From Nakamurella flava (GTDB lineage: Bacteria; Actinomycetota; Actinomycetes; Mycobacteriales; Nakamurellaceae): a DNA stretch of 64,000 nt. The position numbers and the translations under genes are program-made. The DNA lies in the NCBI RefSeq assembly GCF_005298075.1, contig NZ_SZZH01000006.1, forward strand, positions 62,001-126,000, given 5' to 3'. Positions 34,892 through 45,434 of this stretch are shown here, in pieces (the stretch's first letter is position 1; each line of letters opens with the position of its first letter). The notes beneath the pieces were generated by a model, which searched no databases, was not told where the DNA came from, and saw only the letters and a program-made list of their open reading frames with translations.

Positions 34892-36319
34892 TCATCGTTC
34901 GCTGCCGGCCCGCCGGGCCCCGACGCCGGCGACCGGCCCGCTCCAGGTGGGGCTCGCCCAGGTCCGCGGGTGGGATCGGGAGGACGCCGCCCCGGGCGTG
35001 GCCGAGGCCGTCGGGGGTCCCGCCGCGGGCGGGGTCGGACGGCTGGGCCGGGGCGATTTGCGCTCGGCCTTGCGGCGGTAGAGCTCGAGGTCGGCCCGGG
35101 CGATCAGCTCGGTGGCGGACTCCACCCGGTCGGCCTGGGCCCATCCGAACGTCAGCTGCGGCCGGAAGGTCGACCGCCCAACAGTGAGGGGTTCCCCGAC
35201 CGCCGCCCGGATGCGCCCGCAGATGCCGGACAGGTCACCGCGGCGCCCGCCGCGTTCGAGCAGCACGGCGAACTCGTCGCCGCCCATCCGGGCGGGCAGG
35301 TCGGCGGCGCGGACGGCGGCCTGGATCCGCTGACCGACGACGGCCAGCACCTGGTCGCCGACCAGGTGGCCATGGATGTCGTTGATCTGCTTGAAGCCGT
35401 CGAGGTCGGCCAGCAGCAGGGTGACGGGGTCGGCGGCGGTGTCCGCGCCGCCGGCTCGCCGGGCCAACCGGCGGTGCAGGGCCGCGGCGAGCGCCGACCG
35501 GTTGGCGATGCCGGTGAGCGGATCGAGACCGGCGAGCGCGGTCTGCGAGGCGACGCGCGCGACCCCCAGCTGTGCGGCGACGATGGCCAGTCCGAGTAGC
35601 GGGAGCAGCGCGGGTTCGACGACGACCAGCGCGGCGGGGATCGGGGCCGTGAGGGGCAGGTACCAGGAGGTGCGGCGCGGCCGCAAGCGGCGCTCGACGG
35701 CGGTCAGCCCGGTCGGGCCGAAAAGGCGACGCAGCCAGCGGTCCACCGCCCAGCCGACCGCGAGCGAGGCGGTCGCGGCAACCAGGGTCAGCGGCAGGAC
35801 CAGCCAGCCGGTGACGGCCGCGGTCCAGTCGACCCCGCGGGTGACGGCGGCGAGGGCGACGACGATGACCAGTCCGTGGGTGACGGACAGCGCGGTGGCG
35901 AGCAGCACCCGCCAGGGTTCCCGACGGAGCAGCAATGGACCGGTCACCCCGGTCACGGCGAAGACGAGGACGCCGGCCGACCCGAAGGCCAGCACCGCGG
36001 CGATGGCGATGGCCAGCGAGGGGACGAAGGCGCCGAGGGCCTTGGTGTTGCGCAGCGGCCGGGTGCGGGGGACGGCGTCGACGATGACGGCGAGCCAGCA
36101 CAGCAGCCACAGGCCCGGCGCGGTGAGCGACCTCGGGTCACCGCCCGCCCAGCGGGTGGCGACGCCGACGGTGAGGACGCCGGCCAGGGCGGCGAGGACG
36201 GCGGCGACCACCCCCCGGCGGGCGGCGAGGGGCAGGCCGCGCCAGGGGGTGAAGGGGGCGGCGACCCCGTCCGCGAGGACCGGGGTGCCGGCGGTCCAGT
36301 CCGGGTCGGCGCCGGTCAC
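34892..36319 (-). CDS. membrane diguanylate cyclase with intact inhibitory site
   Basis: 475 residues. About six membrane segments (residues 35-235) precede a GGDEF domain (about 265-425): DPLTGIANRSAL, LLADLDGFKQINDIHGHLVGDQVL, and MGGDEFAVLL. The inhibitory I-site R-A-A-D is present five residues before the GGDEF loop, so product inhibition by c-di-GMP is expected. The C-terminal 50 residues are basic and Pro/Ser-rich. The GTG overlaps the stop of the upstream cyclase by four bases (GTGA). No EAL or HD-GYP domain is present. Confidence 0.92.
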   Translation of the reverse strand: MTGADPDWTAGTPVLADGVAAPFTPWRGLPLAARRGVVAAVLAALAGVLTVGVATRWAGGDPRSLTAPGLWLLCWLAVIVDAVPRTRPLRNTKALGAFVPSLAIAIAAVLAFGSAGVLVFAVTGVTGPLLLRREPWRVLLATALSVTHGLVIVVALAAVTRGVDWTAAVTGWLVLPLTLVAATASLAVGWAVDRWLRRLFGPTGLTAVERRLRPRRTSWYLPLTAPIPAALVVVEPALLPLLGLAIVAAQLGVARVASQTALAGLDPLTGIANRSALAAALHRRLARRAGGADTAADPVTLLLADLDGFKQINDIHGHLVGDQVLAVVGQRIQAAVRAADLPARMGGDEFAVLLERGGRRGDLSGICGRIRAAVGEPLTVGRSTFRPQLTFGWAQADRVESATELIARADLELYRRKAERKSPRPSRPTPPAAGPPTASATPGAASSRSHPRTWASPTWSGPVAGVGARRAGSER

Positions 36320-37725
36320 GGTGTGACCCGGAGGGTCGAGGGGTCGGGCGAGGCGGCCGTGATGGACCAGTGCACGCCCGGCCATCCGGTGGCCGGTGCG
36401 GTGATGGCGCCCTGTGCCGCCGTGCTCCAGACGGGTGCGAACGGGCCGCCCTCCGGTTCGTCGTCGACGACCGGCAGGCGCCGCTCGACGAGGGCGACGC
36501 TCTTCTTGACGCGGTAGAGGTCCCGGTCGGCCATCTCGACCAGCTCCAGGACGTCGGTCCGCGGGTCGGCGGTGGCGGCCAGGCCGATGGACGCGCCGAC
36601 CGTGATGGTCTGTCCGCCGAGGCGCAGCGGTTCGGCGAGGGCCCGCTGGATGCGCTCCGCGGTCTCCACGGCGATGGAGGCGGTCGATCCCGGTCCGGGG
36701 ACGACGGCGAACTCGTCCCCGCCGTACCGGGCGACGAGGTCCCCGGCGGGGACGGCGGACCGGAGGCGGTCGGCGACCCGGCGCAGGACCGCGTCCCCGA
36801 GCAGGTGACCGTGGGTGTCGTTGACCGACTTGAACCCGTCCAGGTCGATGAGCAGCAGGTACACGCGGGTGCCGCCGGACCCCGATCCGGAGACGTCGAC
36901 GGCGCTGATGCGGGTGGCCAGGCGCCGGGTGAGGGTGACGCGGTTGGCCAGACGGGTCAACGGGTCGGTGCGGGCGGCGGCGGTGCTGCGCAGCATGGTG
37001 CGACTGAGCTGGTTGAGCGCGGCGATGACGATGACCACCGGCAGGCCGGCCCAGGGCGCGGCGACGGCGAGGGTGGCGACCAGCGGCACCGCGACCAGGC
37101 TGATCCCCCAGATCCGCAGGGCCCGGCGGGTCTGTCGCCACGACGCGGCGACGGTGGACCGTCCGAGGGTGGCCGAGGCGACGGCCAGCACGGATCCGTT
37201 GACGCCGAGCGCGACGACGGCGACCAGCAGCCCGACGACGGTGACGTGCAGCGGGTCGGCCGTCGGTTGCGGTGTGGTCCATTCCCGCGCGAGCTCGACC
37301 AGCAGCAGGCTGATCGACCCGATCAGGCCGAAGCACATCGCGTTGATGCTGGAGCGCCACCAGGGGGCCGTGCCGCGGGCCAGGGAGGTCAGCAGCCCGC
37401 TGACCGCGGGCAGCAGCACGGCCGGGGCGCCGAACGCGACGATGGCCCCGAGGGACAGGGGCGCGGACCAGACGAAACGGAGCTCGCCCCGGACGTCCCG
37501 CATGGACGGCAGCCAGGGGTAGCAGTCGGCCAGCAGGACGAGCGCCACCACGATCCAGAACCCGGGGGCGGACAGCACCTCGTTCACGGGTGGGGAGTCG
37601 ACCCCCAGCGGCCCGAGCGCCAGGGCGAGCGTGATCAACCAGAGCGCGGCGGTGAGGACGAGCACTAGCCGGAATCGGGGTGGGGTGGCCCGCCAGGGCA
37701 ACTGCAGGGCGGCAGAAGAGGACAT
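36316..37725 (-). CDS. membrane diguanylate cyclase lacking the inhibitory site
   Basis: 469 residues. About six membrane segments (residues 20-245) precede a GGDEF domain: DPLTRLANRVTL, LLIDLDGFKSVNDTHGHLLGDAVL, RYGGDEFAVV. The position of the I-site reads P-A-G-D, not RxxD, so feedback inhibition is likely lost. The active-site loop is intact, so the enzyme should make c-di-GMP. A GGGGGGAGG site before the ATG at 37725 decides the start. A 13-base palindrome lies 78 bases upstream. A short tail (APVWSTAAQGAITAPATGW) follows the domain. Confidence 0.92.
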   Translation of the reverse strand: MSSSAALQLPWRATPPRFRLVLVLTAALWLITLALALGPLGVDSPPVNEVLSAPGFWIVVALVLLADCYPWLPSMRDVRGELRFVWSAPLSLGAIVAFGAPAVLLPAVSGLLTSLARGTAPWWRSSINAMCFGLIGSISLLLVELAREWTTPQPTADPLHVTVVGLLVAVVALGVNGSVLAVASATLGRSTVAASWRQTRRALRIWGISLVAVPLVATLAVAAPWAGLPVVIVIAALNQLSRTMLRSTAAARTDPLTRLANRVTLTRRLATRISAVDVSGSGSGGTRVYLLLIDLDGFKSVNDTHGHLLGDAVLRRVADRLRSAVPAGDLVARYGGDEFAVVPGPGSTASIAVETAERIQRALAEPLRLGGQTITVGASIGLAATADPRTDVLELVEMADRDLYRVKKSVALVERRLPVVDDEPEGGPFAPVWSTAAQGAITAPATGWPGVHWSITAASPDPSTLRVTP

Positions 37726-37802
37726 CGGACCTCCCCCCGGGGGCTCGCACGGATGCGACGCCGACCCACGGGCGCCTTGCTCACCGTTCTCATTGACCCA
37801 CA

Positions 37803-37815
37803 ATCAGTGACTGAT
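37803..37815. promoter_or_regulatory. 13-base palindrome ATCAGTGACTGAT
   Basis: Two 6-base arms around one central base, in a locally AT-rich patch between the divergent cyclase pair and FAD dehydrogenase genes. Candidate operator for either side. Confidence 0.4.
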
Positions 37816-37930
37816 GCTACCGGGGGGTACGGTTCGCCCGAATGGGACGAACGAGGGAACCTCGTCCCGTTCGTCCAGCACGCTCCGTGAGCCCCTGCGC
37901 AGGTGGCGCCGGGTGTGGCAGGGTCGGGCG

Positions 37931-39613
37931 ATGGCGGATGGCGCGGTCCGCGCGGCGGACGTGGTGGTGGTCGGGGCCGGGCTGGCCGGACTGGTGGCGG
38001 CGGCGGAGGCCGCGGACGCGGGCCGCCGGGTCGTGGTCGTCGACCAGGAGGGTCCGCAGAGCCTGGGCGGGCAGGCCTGGTGGTCGCTCGGTGGCCTCTT
38101 CCTGGTGGACAGTCCGGAGCAGCGTCGGCTGCGGGTCCGGGACAGCGCCGAGCTGGCGGCGGCCGACTGGTTCGGCTCGGCCGGGTTCGACCGTCCCGAG
38201 GATCACTGGCCGCGGCGGTGGGCGCAGGCCTACCTCGATTTCGCGGCGGGCGAGAAGCGGGACTGGCTGCACCGGCAGGGGGTCAGGTTCTTCCCGATCG
38301 TCGGCTGGGCCGAACGCGGCGGGTACGAGGTCGGCGGCCACGGCAACTCGGTCCCCCGGTTCCATCTGGTCTGGGGCAGCGGCCCTGGCGTGGTGCGGCC
38401 GTTCGCCGAACGGGTCCGGCAGCACGTCACCGCCGGGCGGGTCCGGCTGCTGTTCCGGCACCGGGTGACCGACATCGTCACGGCGGACGGGGCGGTCACC
38501 GGGGTGGCCGGCGAGGTCCTGGCCCCGACGACGGTCGAGCGGGGGGCACCCAGTTCGCGCGAGGTGGTCGGCGGGTTCGACATCACGGCCGGGGCGGTCG
38601 TCCTGGCCTCCGGCGGGATCGGGGCCAATCACGAGCTGGTGCGCCGGAACTGGAACCGGGCGTTCGGGGAGCCGCCGGCCGCGATGCTCAGCGGGGTGCC
38701 CGACTCGACGGACGGCGAACTGCTGGTGGCCGGTGAGCGGGCCGGTGGCCGGGTCATCAACCCGGACCGGATGTGGCATTACCCGGAGGGCATCGTCAAC
38801 CACTCCCCGGTCTGGCAGCGGCACGGCATCCGCATCCTGTCCGGGCCGACCCCGTTGTGGTTGGACGCGACCGGGGAGCGGCTGCCGGCGCCGCTGTTCC
38901 CCGGGTTCGACGCGCTGGGCGCGCTGCGGCACATCACGACCACCGGGCATCCGTGGTCGTGGTTCGTCCTGGACACGGCGACCATCGGCGCCGAGTTCGC
39001 GCTGTCCGGGTCGGAGCAGAACCCCGACTTCACCGGCAAGTCGATCAAGAAGGTGCTGACGGAGCGGGCCGGCGGCAAGATCACCCCGGCCCTGCGGGCG
39101 TTCCTGGACCGCGGCGTCGACTTCGTGACGGCGTCGACGGTGCCGGAGCTGGCCGGCCGGATGAACGCCCTCACCGAGCAGGCCGTCGGCGACGGGGCCG
39201 CGCCGGTCATCGACGGCCCGGCGCTGCAGCGGGACATCGTGCGGCGTGACGGTCAGATCGCCGCCGGACTGGGCAAGGACCCGCAGGTCACGGCGGCCGC
39301 GGCGGCCCGGCGGTACTTCGGCGACCGCCGGATGCGGGTGGCCCCGCCGCACCGGATGCTCGACCCCAAGGCCGGGCCGCTCATCGCCGTGCGCCTGCAC
39401 GTCATCACCCGCAAGACGCTGGGCGGTCTGGAGACGGACCTGGACGGCCGGGTGCTCCGCCCGGGCGGCGAGCCGGTCGCCGGGCTGTTCGCGGCCGGGG
39501 AGGCGTCGGGCTTCGGCGGGGGTGGGATGCACGGTTACCGCTCGCTGGAAGGCACCTTCCTGGGCGGCTGCCTGTTCTCCGGTCGGGTCGCCGGCCGTTC
39601 GGCGGCCCGGTGA
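37931..39613 (+). CDS. KstD-like FAD-binding dehydrogenase
   Basis: 560 residues. The N-terminal FAD site VVVVGAGLAGLVAAAEAADAG (GxGxxG) and C-terminal VAGLFAAGEASGFGGGGMHGYRSLEGTFLGGCLFSGRVAG place it in the FAD-dependent dehydrogenase group related to 3-ketosteroid dehydrogenase and fumarate reductase flavoproteins. It lacks a signal peptide. The typical length is 550-560. The substrate is unknown. The ATG at 37931 precedes the first strand; an in-frame upstream extension has no support. A second enzyme, an F420-type oxidoreductase, follows at 39707. Confidence 0.88.
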   Translation: MADGAVRAADVVVVGAGLAGLVAAAEAADAGRRVVVVDQEGPQSLGGQAWWSLGGLFLVDSPEQRRLRVRDSAELAAADWFGSAGFDRPEDHWPRRWAQAYLDFAAGEKRDWLHRQGVRFFPIVGWAERGGYEVGGHGNSVPRFHLVWGSGPGVVRPFAERVRQHVTAGRVRLLFRHRVTDIVTADGAVTGVAGEVLAPTTVERGAPSSREVVGGFDITAGAVVLASGGIGANHELVRRNWNRAFGEPPAAMLSGVPDSTDGELLVAGERAGGRVINPDRMWHYPEGIVNHSPVWQRHGIRILSGPTPLWLDATGERLPAPLFPGFDALGALRHITTTGHPWSWFVLDTATIGAEFALSGSEQNPDFTGKSIKKVLTERAGGKITPALRAFLDRGVDFVTASTVPELAGRMNALTEQAVGDGAAPVIDGPALQRDIVRRDGQIAAGLGKDPQVTAAAAARRYFGDRRMRVAPPHRMLDPKAGPLIAVRLHVITRKTLGGLETDLDGRVLRPGGEPVAGLFAAGEASGFGGGGMHGYRSLEGTFLGGCLFSGRVAGRSAAR

Positions 39614-39706
39614 GCCCCCTGGCGACGGGCCGGACGGCGCCGACGCGTTCACTGGTGTCGACGGCGTTCCGCCGCCGCCCGTCCTGATCCCGTCCCGGAG
39701 GACCGC

Positions 39707-40504
39707 ATGAGTACTGCGCAGCCGCCCCGTCACCCCGTCCGGATCGGGGTGCAGATCCAGCCGCAGCACGCCGAGTACCCGGCGATCCGCGACGCGGTCC
39801 GCCGCTGCGAGGACATGGGCGTCGACATCGCGTTCAACTGGGACCACTTCTATCCGCTGTCCGGCGACCCGGACGGCCTGCACTTCGAGTGCTGGACGAT
39901 GCTCGCCGCATGGGCGGAGCAGACCGAGCGCATCGAGATCGGCGCCCTGGTGACGTGCGGCGGTTACCGCAACCCGGATCTGCTGGCCGACATGGCCCGC
40001 ACGGTCGACCACATCTCCGGCGGCCGGTTGATCCTCGGTCTGGGGGCCGGCTGGTTCGCCAAGGACTACGAGAACTACGGCTACGAGTTCGGCAGCGCCG
40101 GGGACCGGCTGCGCCTGCTGGCCGACTACCTGCCGCGCATCCGACGGCGGCTGTCGGAACTGAACCCGCCACCGACCCGCGAGCTGCCGATGCTGCTGGG
40201 CGGGGGTGGCGAGCGCAAGACGCTCCGGATGGTGGCCGAGCACGCGACCACCTGGCACGCGTTCGGGGATCTGGACGTGCTGCGCCACAAGAGCACGGTG
40301 CTGGCCGAGCACTGCGCCGCGGTGGGCCGGGACCCGGCGGAGATCGAACGCTCGACGTCGGTGCCCTCCGGCGGTCCCGAGGCGGCCGACGCCTATCTGG
40401 AAGCAGGATTCACCCTGTTCACGCTGAGTGTCTCCGGACCCGATTACGACCTGTCCGAGGTACCGGACTGGCTGGCCTGGCGGGACCGCCACAACACGGT
40501 GTGA
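39707..40504 (+). CDS. LLM-class F420-dependent oxidoreductase
   Basis: 265 residues. It shows the luciferase-like fold: VRIGVQIQPQHAEYPAIRDAVRRCEDMGVDIAFNWDHF, IEIGALVTCGGYRNPDLLADMARTVDHISGGRLILGLGAGWFAKDYENYGYEF, and LPMLLGGGGERKTLRMVAEHATTWHAFG. This branch uses reduced F420 in mycobacterial relatives. The substrate is unknown. CGGAGG 6 bases before the ATG sets the start. It may be co-transcribed with the FAD dehydrogenase upstream (93-base gap). Confidence 0.92.
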   Translation: MSTAQPPRHPVRIGVQIQPQHAEYPAIRDAVRRCEDMGVDIAFNWDHFYPLSGDPDGLHFECWTMLAAWAEQTERIEIGALVTCGGYRNPDLLADMARTVDHISGGRLILGLGAGWFAKDYENYGYEFGSAGDRLRLLADYLPRIRRRLSELNPPPTRELPMLLGGGGERKTLRMVAEHATTWHAFGDLDVLRHKSTVLAEHCAAVGRDPAEIERSTSVPSGGPEAADAYLEAGFTLFTLSVSGPDYDLSEVPDWLAWRDRHNTV

Positions 40505-40520
40505 CCAGCGGGAACCCGGT

Positions 40521-40563
40521 CTCGACGCATATCGCGACCAATATGCCGCTGTTACGCGTCGAG
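40521..40563 (+). terminator. nested inverted repeat after the F420-type oxidoreductase
   Basis: CTCGACGC (40521-40528) pairs with GCGTCGAG (40556-40563), and inside it GCATAT (40527-40532) can pair with ATATGC (40541-40546). It starts 17 bases after the oxidoreductase stop. It could be a terminator or a regulatory RNA fold. Confidence 0.5.
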
Positions 40564-40648
40564 GGCTGAATCCGGCCTCTCAATCGGGCGGATGTCATCG
40601 GCATCACGCTTTGGTATCAACCCTCGCGGGACACCCCCTCCTGGAGCC

Positions 40649-40654
40649 TATAAA
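40649..40654 (+). promoter_or_regulatory. AT-rich -10 element of the hydrolase-like gene
   Basis: TATAAA within TATAAATGA, about 55 bases before the ATG at 40709. It is unusually AT-rich for this window. No clear -35 was seen at 16-18 bases upstream. Confidence 0.4.
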
Positions 40655-40708
40655 TGACCCGGGGAGGGGCTCTGGTCTGTTACCGGGCCCCGGGGGGAGA
40701 ACGACGTC

Positions 40709-41812
40709 ATGAGCAAGGCCGCAATGCTGTCCGGCGCACCCGAAGAGGCCGCCCTGGCCGCTTCCGCCGAACGGGCGAACACCGGACACACCGAAGTGGC
40801 CGCACAGACCCATCCGAGCAGTCCGGACCTGTCGGCCGGCCCGCTGGGCACCGACCTGTTCGTACCGGACTTCGTCACCGGATCCGCGACGGAGGCCGGC
40901 CCGGCTCCGGTCGACGACCGATGGGCCTACCCGGACGACGAGGACCCGTGGCTGCCGCTGCTGACCCGGTCGCCGCACCGGGCGCTGCGACTGCCGGACG
41001 GCCGCACGTGGTCGTGGGCGGAGTACGGCAGCCCCCGCGGGGTGCCGTGTGTGCTGCTGCCGGACCGGGGATCGTCCCGGCTGGCACCGAACTGGCTGCT
41101 GCACGAGGAGCAGCTGCCGTCGACGGTCCGGCTGCTGGCGGTGGATCGGCCGGGCGTGGGGGCGTCCGACCCGATCGGCCTGGGCGGCCGGGAACAGCCG
41201 GCCGAGGATCTGCGCCGGATGGTGGAGACCCTGGCGGTCGGCCGGGTGGCCCTGGTCGCGGTGGGCGCCGGAGCCGACGAGGCGTTCGCCTTCGCGGCCC
41301 GCTACCCCATGCTGGTCGCGTCCGTCGACGTGCTGTCGCCGCGGCTGCCGGGAGCGGCGGCGCGGCGCCCGTGGCGGCGGTCCGGCTCGGCCCGGCCCGG
41401 GGCGGTCGCGTCCTGGATGGGGGCCGCGGGCCGGCATCCCGACCTGACCCGGGAGTCGACGTGGGCCCGCATCGCCCGGTCGTCGGCGGCGTCCGTGCTG
41501 CTCGGTGACCGCTGGCGGGACGAGGCGTTCCGCCTGGCCGTGGCCGAGGACGTCGCTGAGTCCGGGCGTGACTGGACGACCCACGGGACCGGACCGGCCG
41601 CCTGGGTCGCCGAGCCCCCGGCGCTGCCGCTGCCCGTCCGTCTCTGGTGTGGGCAGGACGAAGTGGGCACCACCGCCGAGGACCTGTCCGCGTTCGTCGG
41701 CGCCCGCCCGAACTGGAGCGTCGCGACGGTGCCCGGCGCGTCGGCCGTCCTCGGGGCGTGGACGACCGTGCTGGAGACCGCGGCCCTGGCCTGGACCACG
41801 TCGGGTCGGTAG
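40709..41812 (+). CDS. alpha/beta-hydrolase fold protein lacking the catalytic serine
   Basis: 367 residues. The fold is clear from VPCVLLPDRGSSRLAPN, VRLLAVDRPGVGASDPIG (the GxGxSDP-type turn), MVETLAVGRVALVAVGAGADEAFAFAARYP and PVRLWCGQDEVG. The nucleophile elbow, normally G-V-S-G-G-G, reads A-V-G-A-G-A, so Ser is replaced by Gly; the oxyanion HG is DRG; the final His is not visible (VPGASAVLGAW). A Pro/Ala-rich N-terminal region of about 75 residues is extra. A GGGGGGAGAA site precedes the ATG. It is probably a non-catalytic or binding member; no partner gene is adjacent. Confidence 0.8.
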   Translation: MSKAAMLSGAPEEAALAASAERANTGHTEVAAQTHPSSPDLSAGPLGTDLFVPDFVTGSATEAGPAPVDDRWAYPDDEDPWLPLLTRSPHRALRLPDGRTWSWAEYGSPRGVPCVLLPDRGSSRLAPNWLLHEEQLPSTVRLLAVDRPGVGASDPIGLGGREQPAEDLRRMVETLAVGRVALVAVGAGADEAFAFAARYPMLVASVDVLSPRLPGAAARRPWRRSGSARPGAVASWMGAAGRHPDLTRESTWARIARSSAASVLLGDRWRDEAFRLAVAEDVAESGRDWTTHGTGPAAWVAEPPALPLPVRLWCGQDEVGTTAEDLSAFVGARPNWSVATVPGASAVLGAWTTVLETAALAWTTSGR

Positions 41813-41819
41813 CACTCCC

Positions 41820-41845
41820 CCGCCCGGCCACCGTGGGCCGGGCGG
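41820..41845. terminator. bidirectional hairpin terminator, 10-bp perfect stem
   Basis: CCGCCCGGCC pairs with GGCCGGGCGG around ACCGTG. It lies 7 bases after the hydrolase-like gene, before the convergent glucosidase. Confidence 0.7.
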
Positions 41846-41929
41846 CTGCCTGCACGTCTCAGCTCGCCGGCAACTGCCGGGTACGGATGAGCTCGGCGCA
41901 CACCACGCTGCGCCGAGTCCCCACCCGTC

Positions 41930-43369
<1,440 letters not shown>

Positions 43370-43500
43370 GGGGGTGGTACCTCCTGGGTCGTGGGACTGT
43401 GCAACGAACCGGTCGGGCTCGGCCGGTCCGGACGCTACCGGGTCGGTCGACCCCCCGCCCGGGTCCGGGGATGGGCGGCATTCAGCGAAGGCGTCATGGA

Positions 43501-43563
43501 CGACTGGGCGCAACACGCCGTCTCACGAACAGAACAGCGGCCGGCTTTACCTGGTGGCGGAGG
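43501..43563 (+). repeat. dispersed repeat, copy A
   Basis: About 60 bases that match 49 of 60 positions with the reverse complement of 57563-57622 inside ligD. The first 30 bases match at 28 positions. It lies in the gap between the divergent glucosidase and DinB genes and is followed by a 10-bp inverted repeat (GCAGAAGCGG at 43572-43581 with CCGCTTCTGC at 43593-43602). Confidence 0.75.
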
Positions 43564-43644
43564 AAGAGGCCGCAGAAGCGGACCGATCCTGGCCGCTTCT
43601 GCTCCTACCGTCAGTGGTGTCGATCCGGACCGAAGGAGAACGCG

Positions 43645-44142
43645 ATGACCGTCAACGAGCAGGAACGCGCCGAGCTGCTGGAGACCCTGGCCCTGCACCG
43701 GTACTTCCTGACCAGCGCCGCGCAGGGCCTGACCGACGAGCAGGCCCGGGCCACCCCGACGGTGAGCGCGCTGAGCGTCGGCGGCCTCATCAAGCACGTG
43801 TCGGCGATCGAGGCCGGGTGGGCGTCGTTCATCGTCGACGGGCCGGCGGCGTTCGGGACCTCCGGCGAGACCGGCTGGTCACCGGACGCGTTCACGATGA
43901 CATCGAGCCTGGAAGAAACCCTGGCCGAGTACGCGGCGACCGCGGCGCGGACCGAGGAGATCGTCCGGGGCCTCGACTCGCTGGACGCCTCGCACCCGCT
44001 GCCCGAGGCGCCGTGGTTCGAGAAGGGGGCCAGCCGATCGGCCCGTCGGATCCTGGTGCACATCGTCGCCGAGACGGCCCAGCACGCCGGTCACGCCGAC
44101 ATCATCCGCGAGACCATCGACGGCAAGAAGTCGATGGGCTGA
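43645..44142 (+). CDS. DinB-family metal-dependent protein
   Basis: 165 residues forming a four-helix bundle of the DinB/DUF664 type, with metal-binding histidines in LIKHVSAIEAGW (His about residue 51) and HIVAETAQHAGHADIIRE (two more). Relatives in Actinobacteria include mycothiol-dependent enzymes and uncharacterised damage-inducible proteins. An AAGGAGAA site 6 bases before the ATG sets the start. It ends two bases before a 19-bp hairpin that separates it from xylA. Confidence 0.88.
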   Translation: MTVNEQERAELLETLALHRYFLTSAAQGLTDEQARATPTVSALSVGGLIKHVSAIEAGWASFIVDGPAAFGTSGETGWSPDAFTMTSSLEETLAEYAATAARTEEIVRGLDSLDASHPLPEAPWFEKGASRSARRILVHIVAETAQHAGHADIIRETIDGKKSMG

Positions 44143-44144
44143 AA

Positions 44145-44188
44145 CCGGTCGCCTCGCACCGTGGTCGGGCACGGTGCGAGGCGACCGG
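44145..44188. terminator. bidirectional hairpin terminator, 19-bp perfect stem
   Basis: CCGGTCGCCTCGCACCGTG pairs perfectly with its complement at 44170-44188, around a GTCGGG loop. It lies between the convergent DinB and xylA genes. There is no U tract. It is the longest perfect stem of this type in the window. Confidence 0.9.
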
Positions 44189-44205
44189 AGCGTGGTGCCG
44201 GACGG

Positions 44206-45405
44206 TCAGCCGCGGGCGCCCAGGGCGTGCTCGACGGCCAGCTGGTTCAGGCGCACCAGACCACAGGAGCGCGCCCCGGCGGCGTCGGCGTCGAAGTCCT
44301 CGAAGGAGGACCGGTCGGCCAGCAGGTCGGCGAAGCTCTCGCCCTCGGCCATGGTCGGCGTGGCGGACTCGAAGATGCCGGCGGTGGTCATGGCCTCCTG
44401 CACCTCGGGATCGGCGCGGTAGGCCTGCGCGCGTTCCTTGAGGATCAGGTAGGTGGCCATGTTGGCCCGGGCCGACTCCCACACGCCGTCGAAACCCTCG
44501 GTGCGGGACGGCTTGTAGTCGAAGTGCCGGGGCCCGGTGTACTTCGGCCCGCCGTTGGGGAAGCCGTTCTCGATGAGGTCGACGGTGAAGAACGCCGACA
44601 GCAGGTCGCCGTGGCCGAAGACCAGGTCCTGGTCGTACTTGATGCCGCGCTGACCGTTGAGGTCGATGTGGAACAGCTTGTCCGACCACAACGCCTGGGC
44701 GATGCCGTGCGTGTAGTTCAGGCCGGCCATCTGCTCGTGCCCGACCTCGGGGTTCAGGCCGACGATGTCGCCGTGCTCGAGCTGGGCGATGAAGCCCAGC
44801 GCGTGCCCGATGGTGGGCAGGAAGATGTCGCCGCGGGGCTCGTTCGGCTTGGGCTCCAGGGCGATGCGGATGTCGTAGCCCTTGTCCTTGATGTAGGCGG
44901 CGACGGTGTCGACGCCCTCGCGGTAGCGGTCGTGCGCGGCGGCCAGGTCCTTGGCCCCGTCGTACTCGCTGCCCTCGCGGCCGCCCCACATGACGAACGT
45001 CTTGGCGCCCAGCTCGGCGGTCAGGTCGATGTTGCGGAGCACCTTGCGCAGCGCGTAGCGCCGCACCGAGCGGTCGTTGGCGGTGACGCCGCCCTCCTTG
45101 AACACCGGGTGGGTGAACAGGTTGGTGGTCACCATCTCGATGGTGATCTTGTGCTCGTCGCAGGCGTCGCGGAACTTCTGCAGGTGCGCGGTGCGGGAGG
45201 CATCGTCGGCACCGAACGGCACCACGTCGTCGTCGTGGAAGGTGATGCCCCAGGCGCCCAGTTCGGCGAGATTGGCCACGGCCTCGGACGGCTCGAGGGC
45301 CGGGCGGGTGGCGTCACCGAACGGGTCGCGGGCGGCCCAGGAGACGGTCCACAGGCCGAAGGAGAACTTGTCCTCGGGGGTGGGGGTGGGGACGCGGTTG
45401 GCCAT
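44206..45405 (-). CDS. xylA: xylose isomerase
   Basis: 399 residues. It converts xylose to xylulose (and slowly glucose to fructose). It is the short actinobacterial class: [15 protein letters not shown], the His-Asp pair in [33 protein letters not shown] with metal-binding Glu, and [45 protein letters not shown] with the metal Asp and His ligands. GGGAG 8 bases before the ATG sets the start. It is divergent from a ROK regulator; xylulokinase is not in the window. Confidence 0.97.
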   Translation of the reverse strand: MANRVPTPTPEDKFSFGLWTVSWAARDPFGDATRPALEPSEAVANLAELGAWGITFHDDDVVPFGADDASRTAHLQKFRDACDEHKITIEMVTTNLFTHPVFKEGGVTANDRSVRRYALRKVLRNIDLTAELGAKTFVMWGGREGSEYDGAKDLAAAHDRYREGVDTVAAYIKDKGYDIRIALEPKPNEPRGDIFLPTIGHALGFIAQLEHGDIVGLNPEVGHEQMAGLNYTHGIAQALWSDKLFHIDLNGQRGIKYDQDLVFGHGDLLSAFFTVDLIENGFPNGGPKYTGPRHFDYKPSRTEGFDGVWESARANMATYLILKERAQAYRADPEVQEAMTTAGIFESATPTMAEGESFADLLADRSSFEDFDADAAGARSCGLVRLNQLAVEHALGARG

Positions 45406-45434
45406 CGGGAACTCCCTTGTTCGTCCGGGCGAGG

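Noticed and set aside
40709-41812. Pseudogene
   Set aside because: The frame is intact over 367 codons with a good ribosome site, so loss of the active site is better read as a pseudoenzyme.
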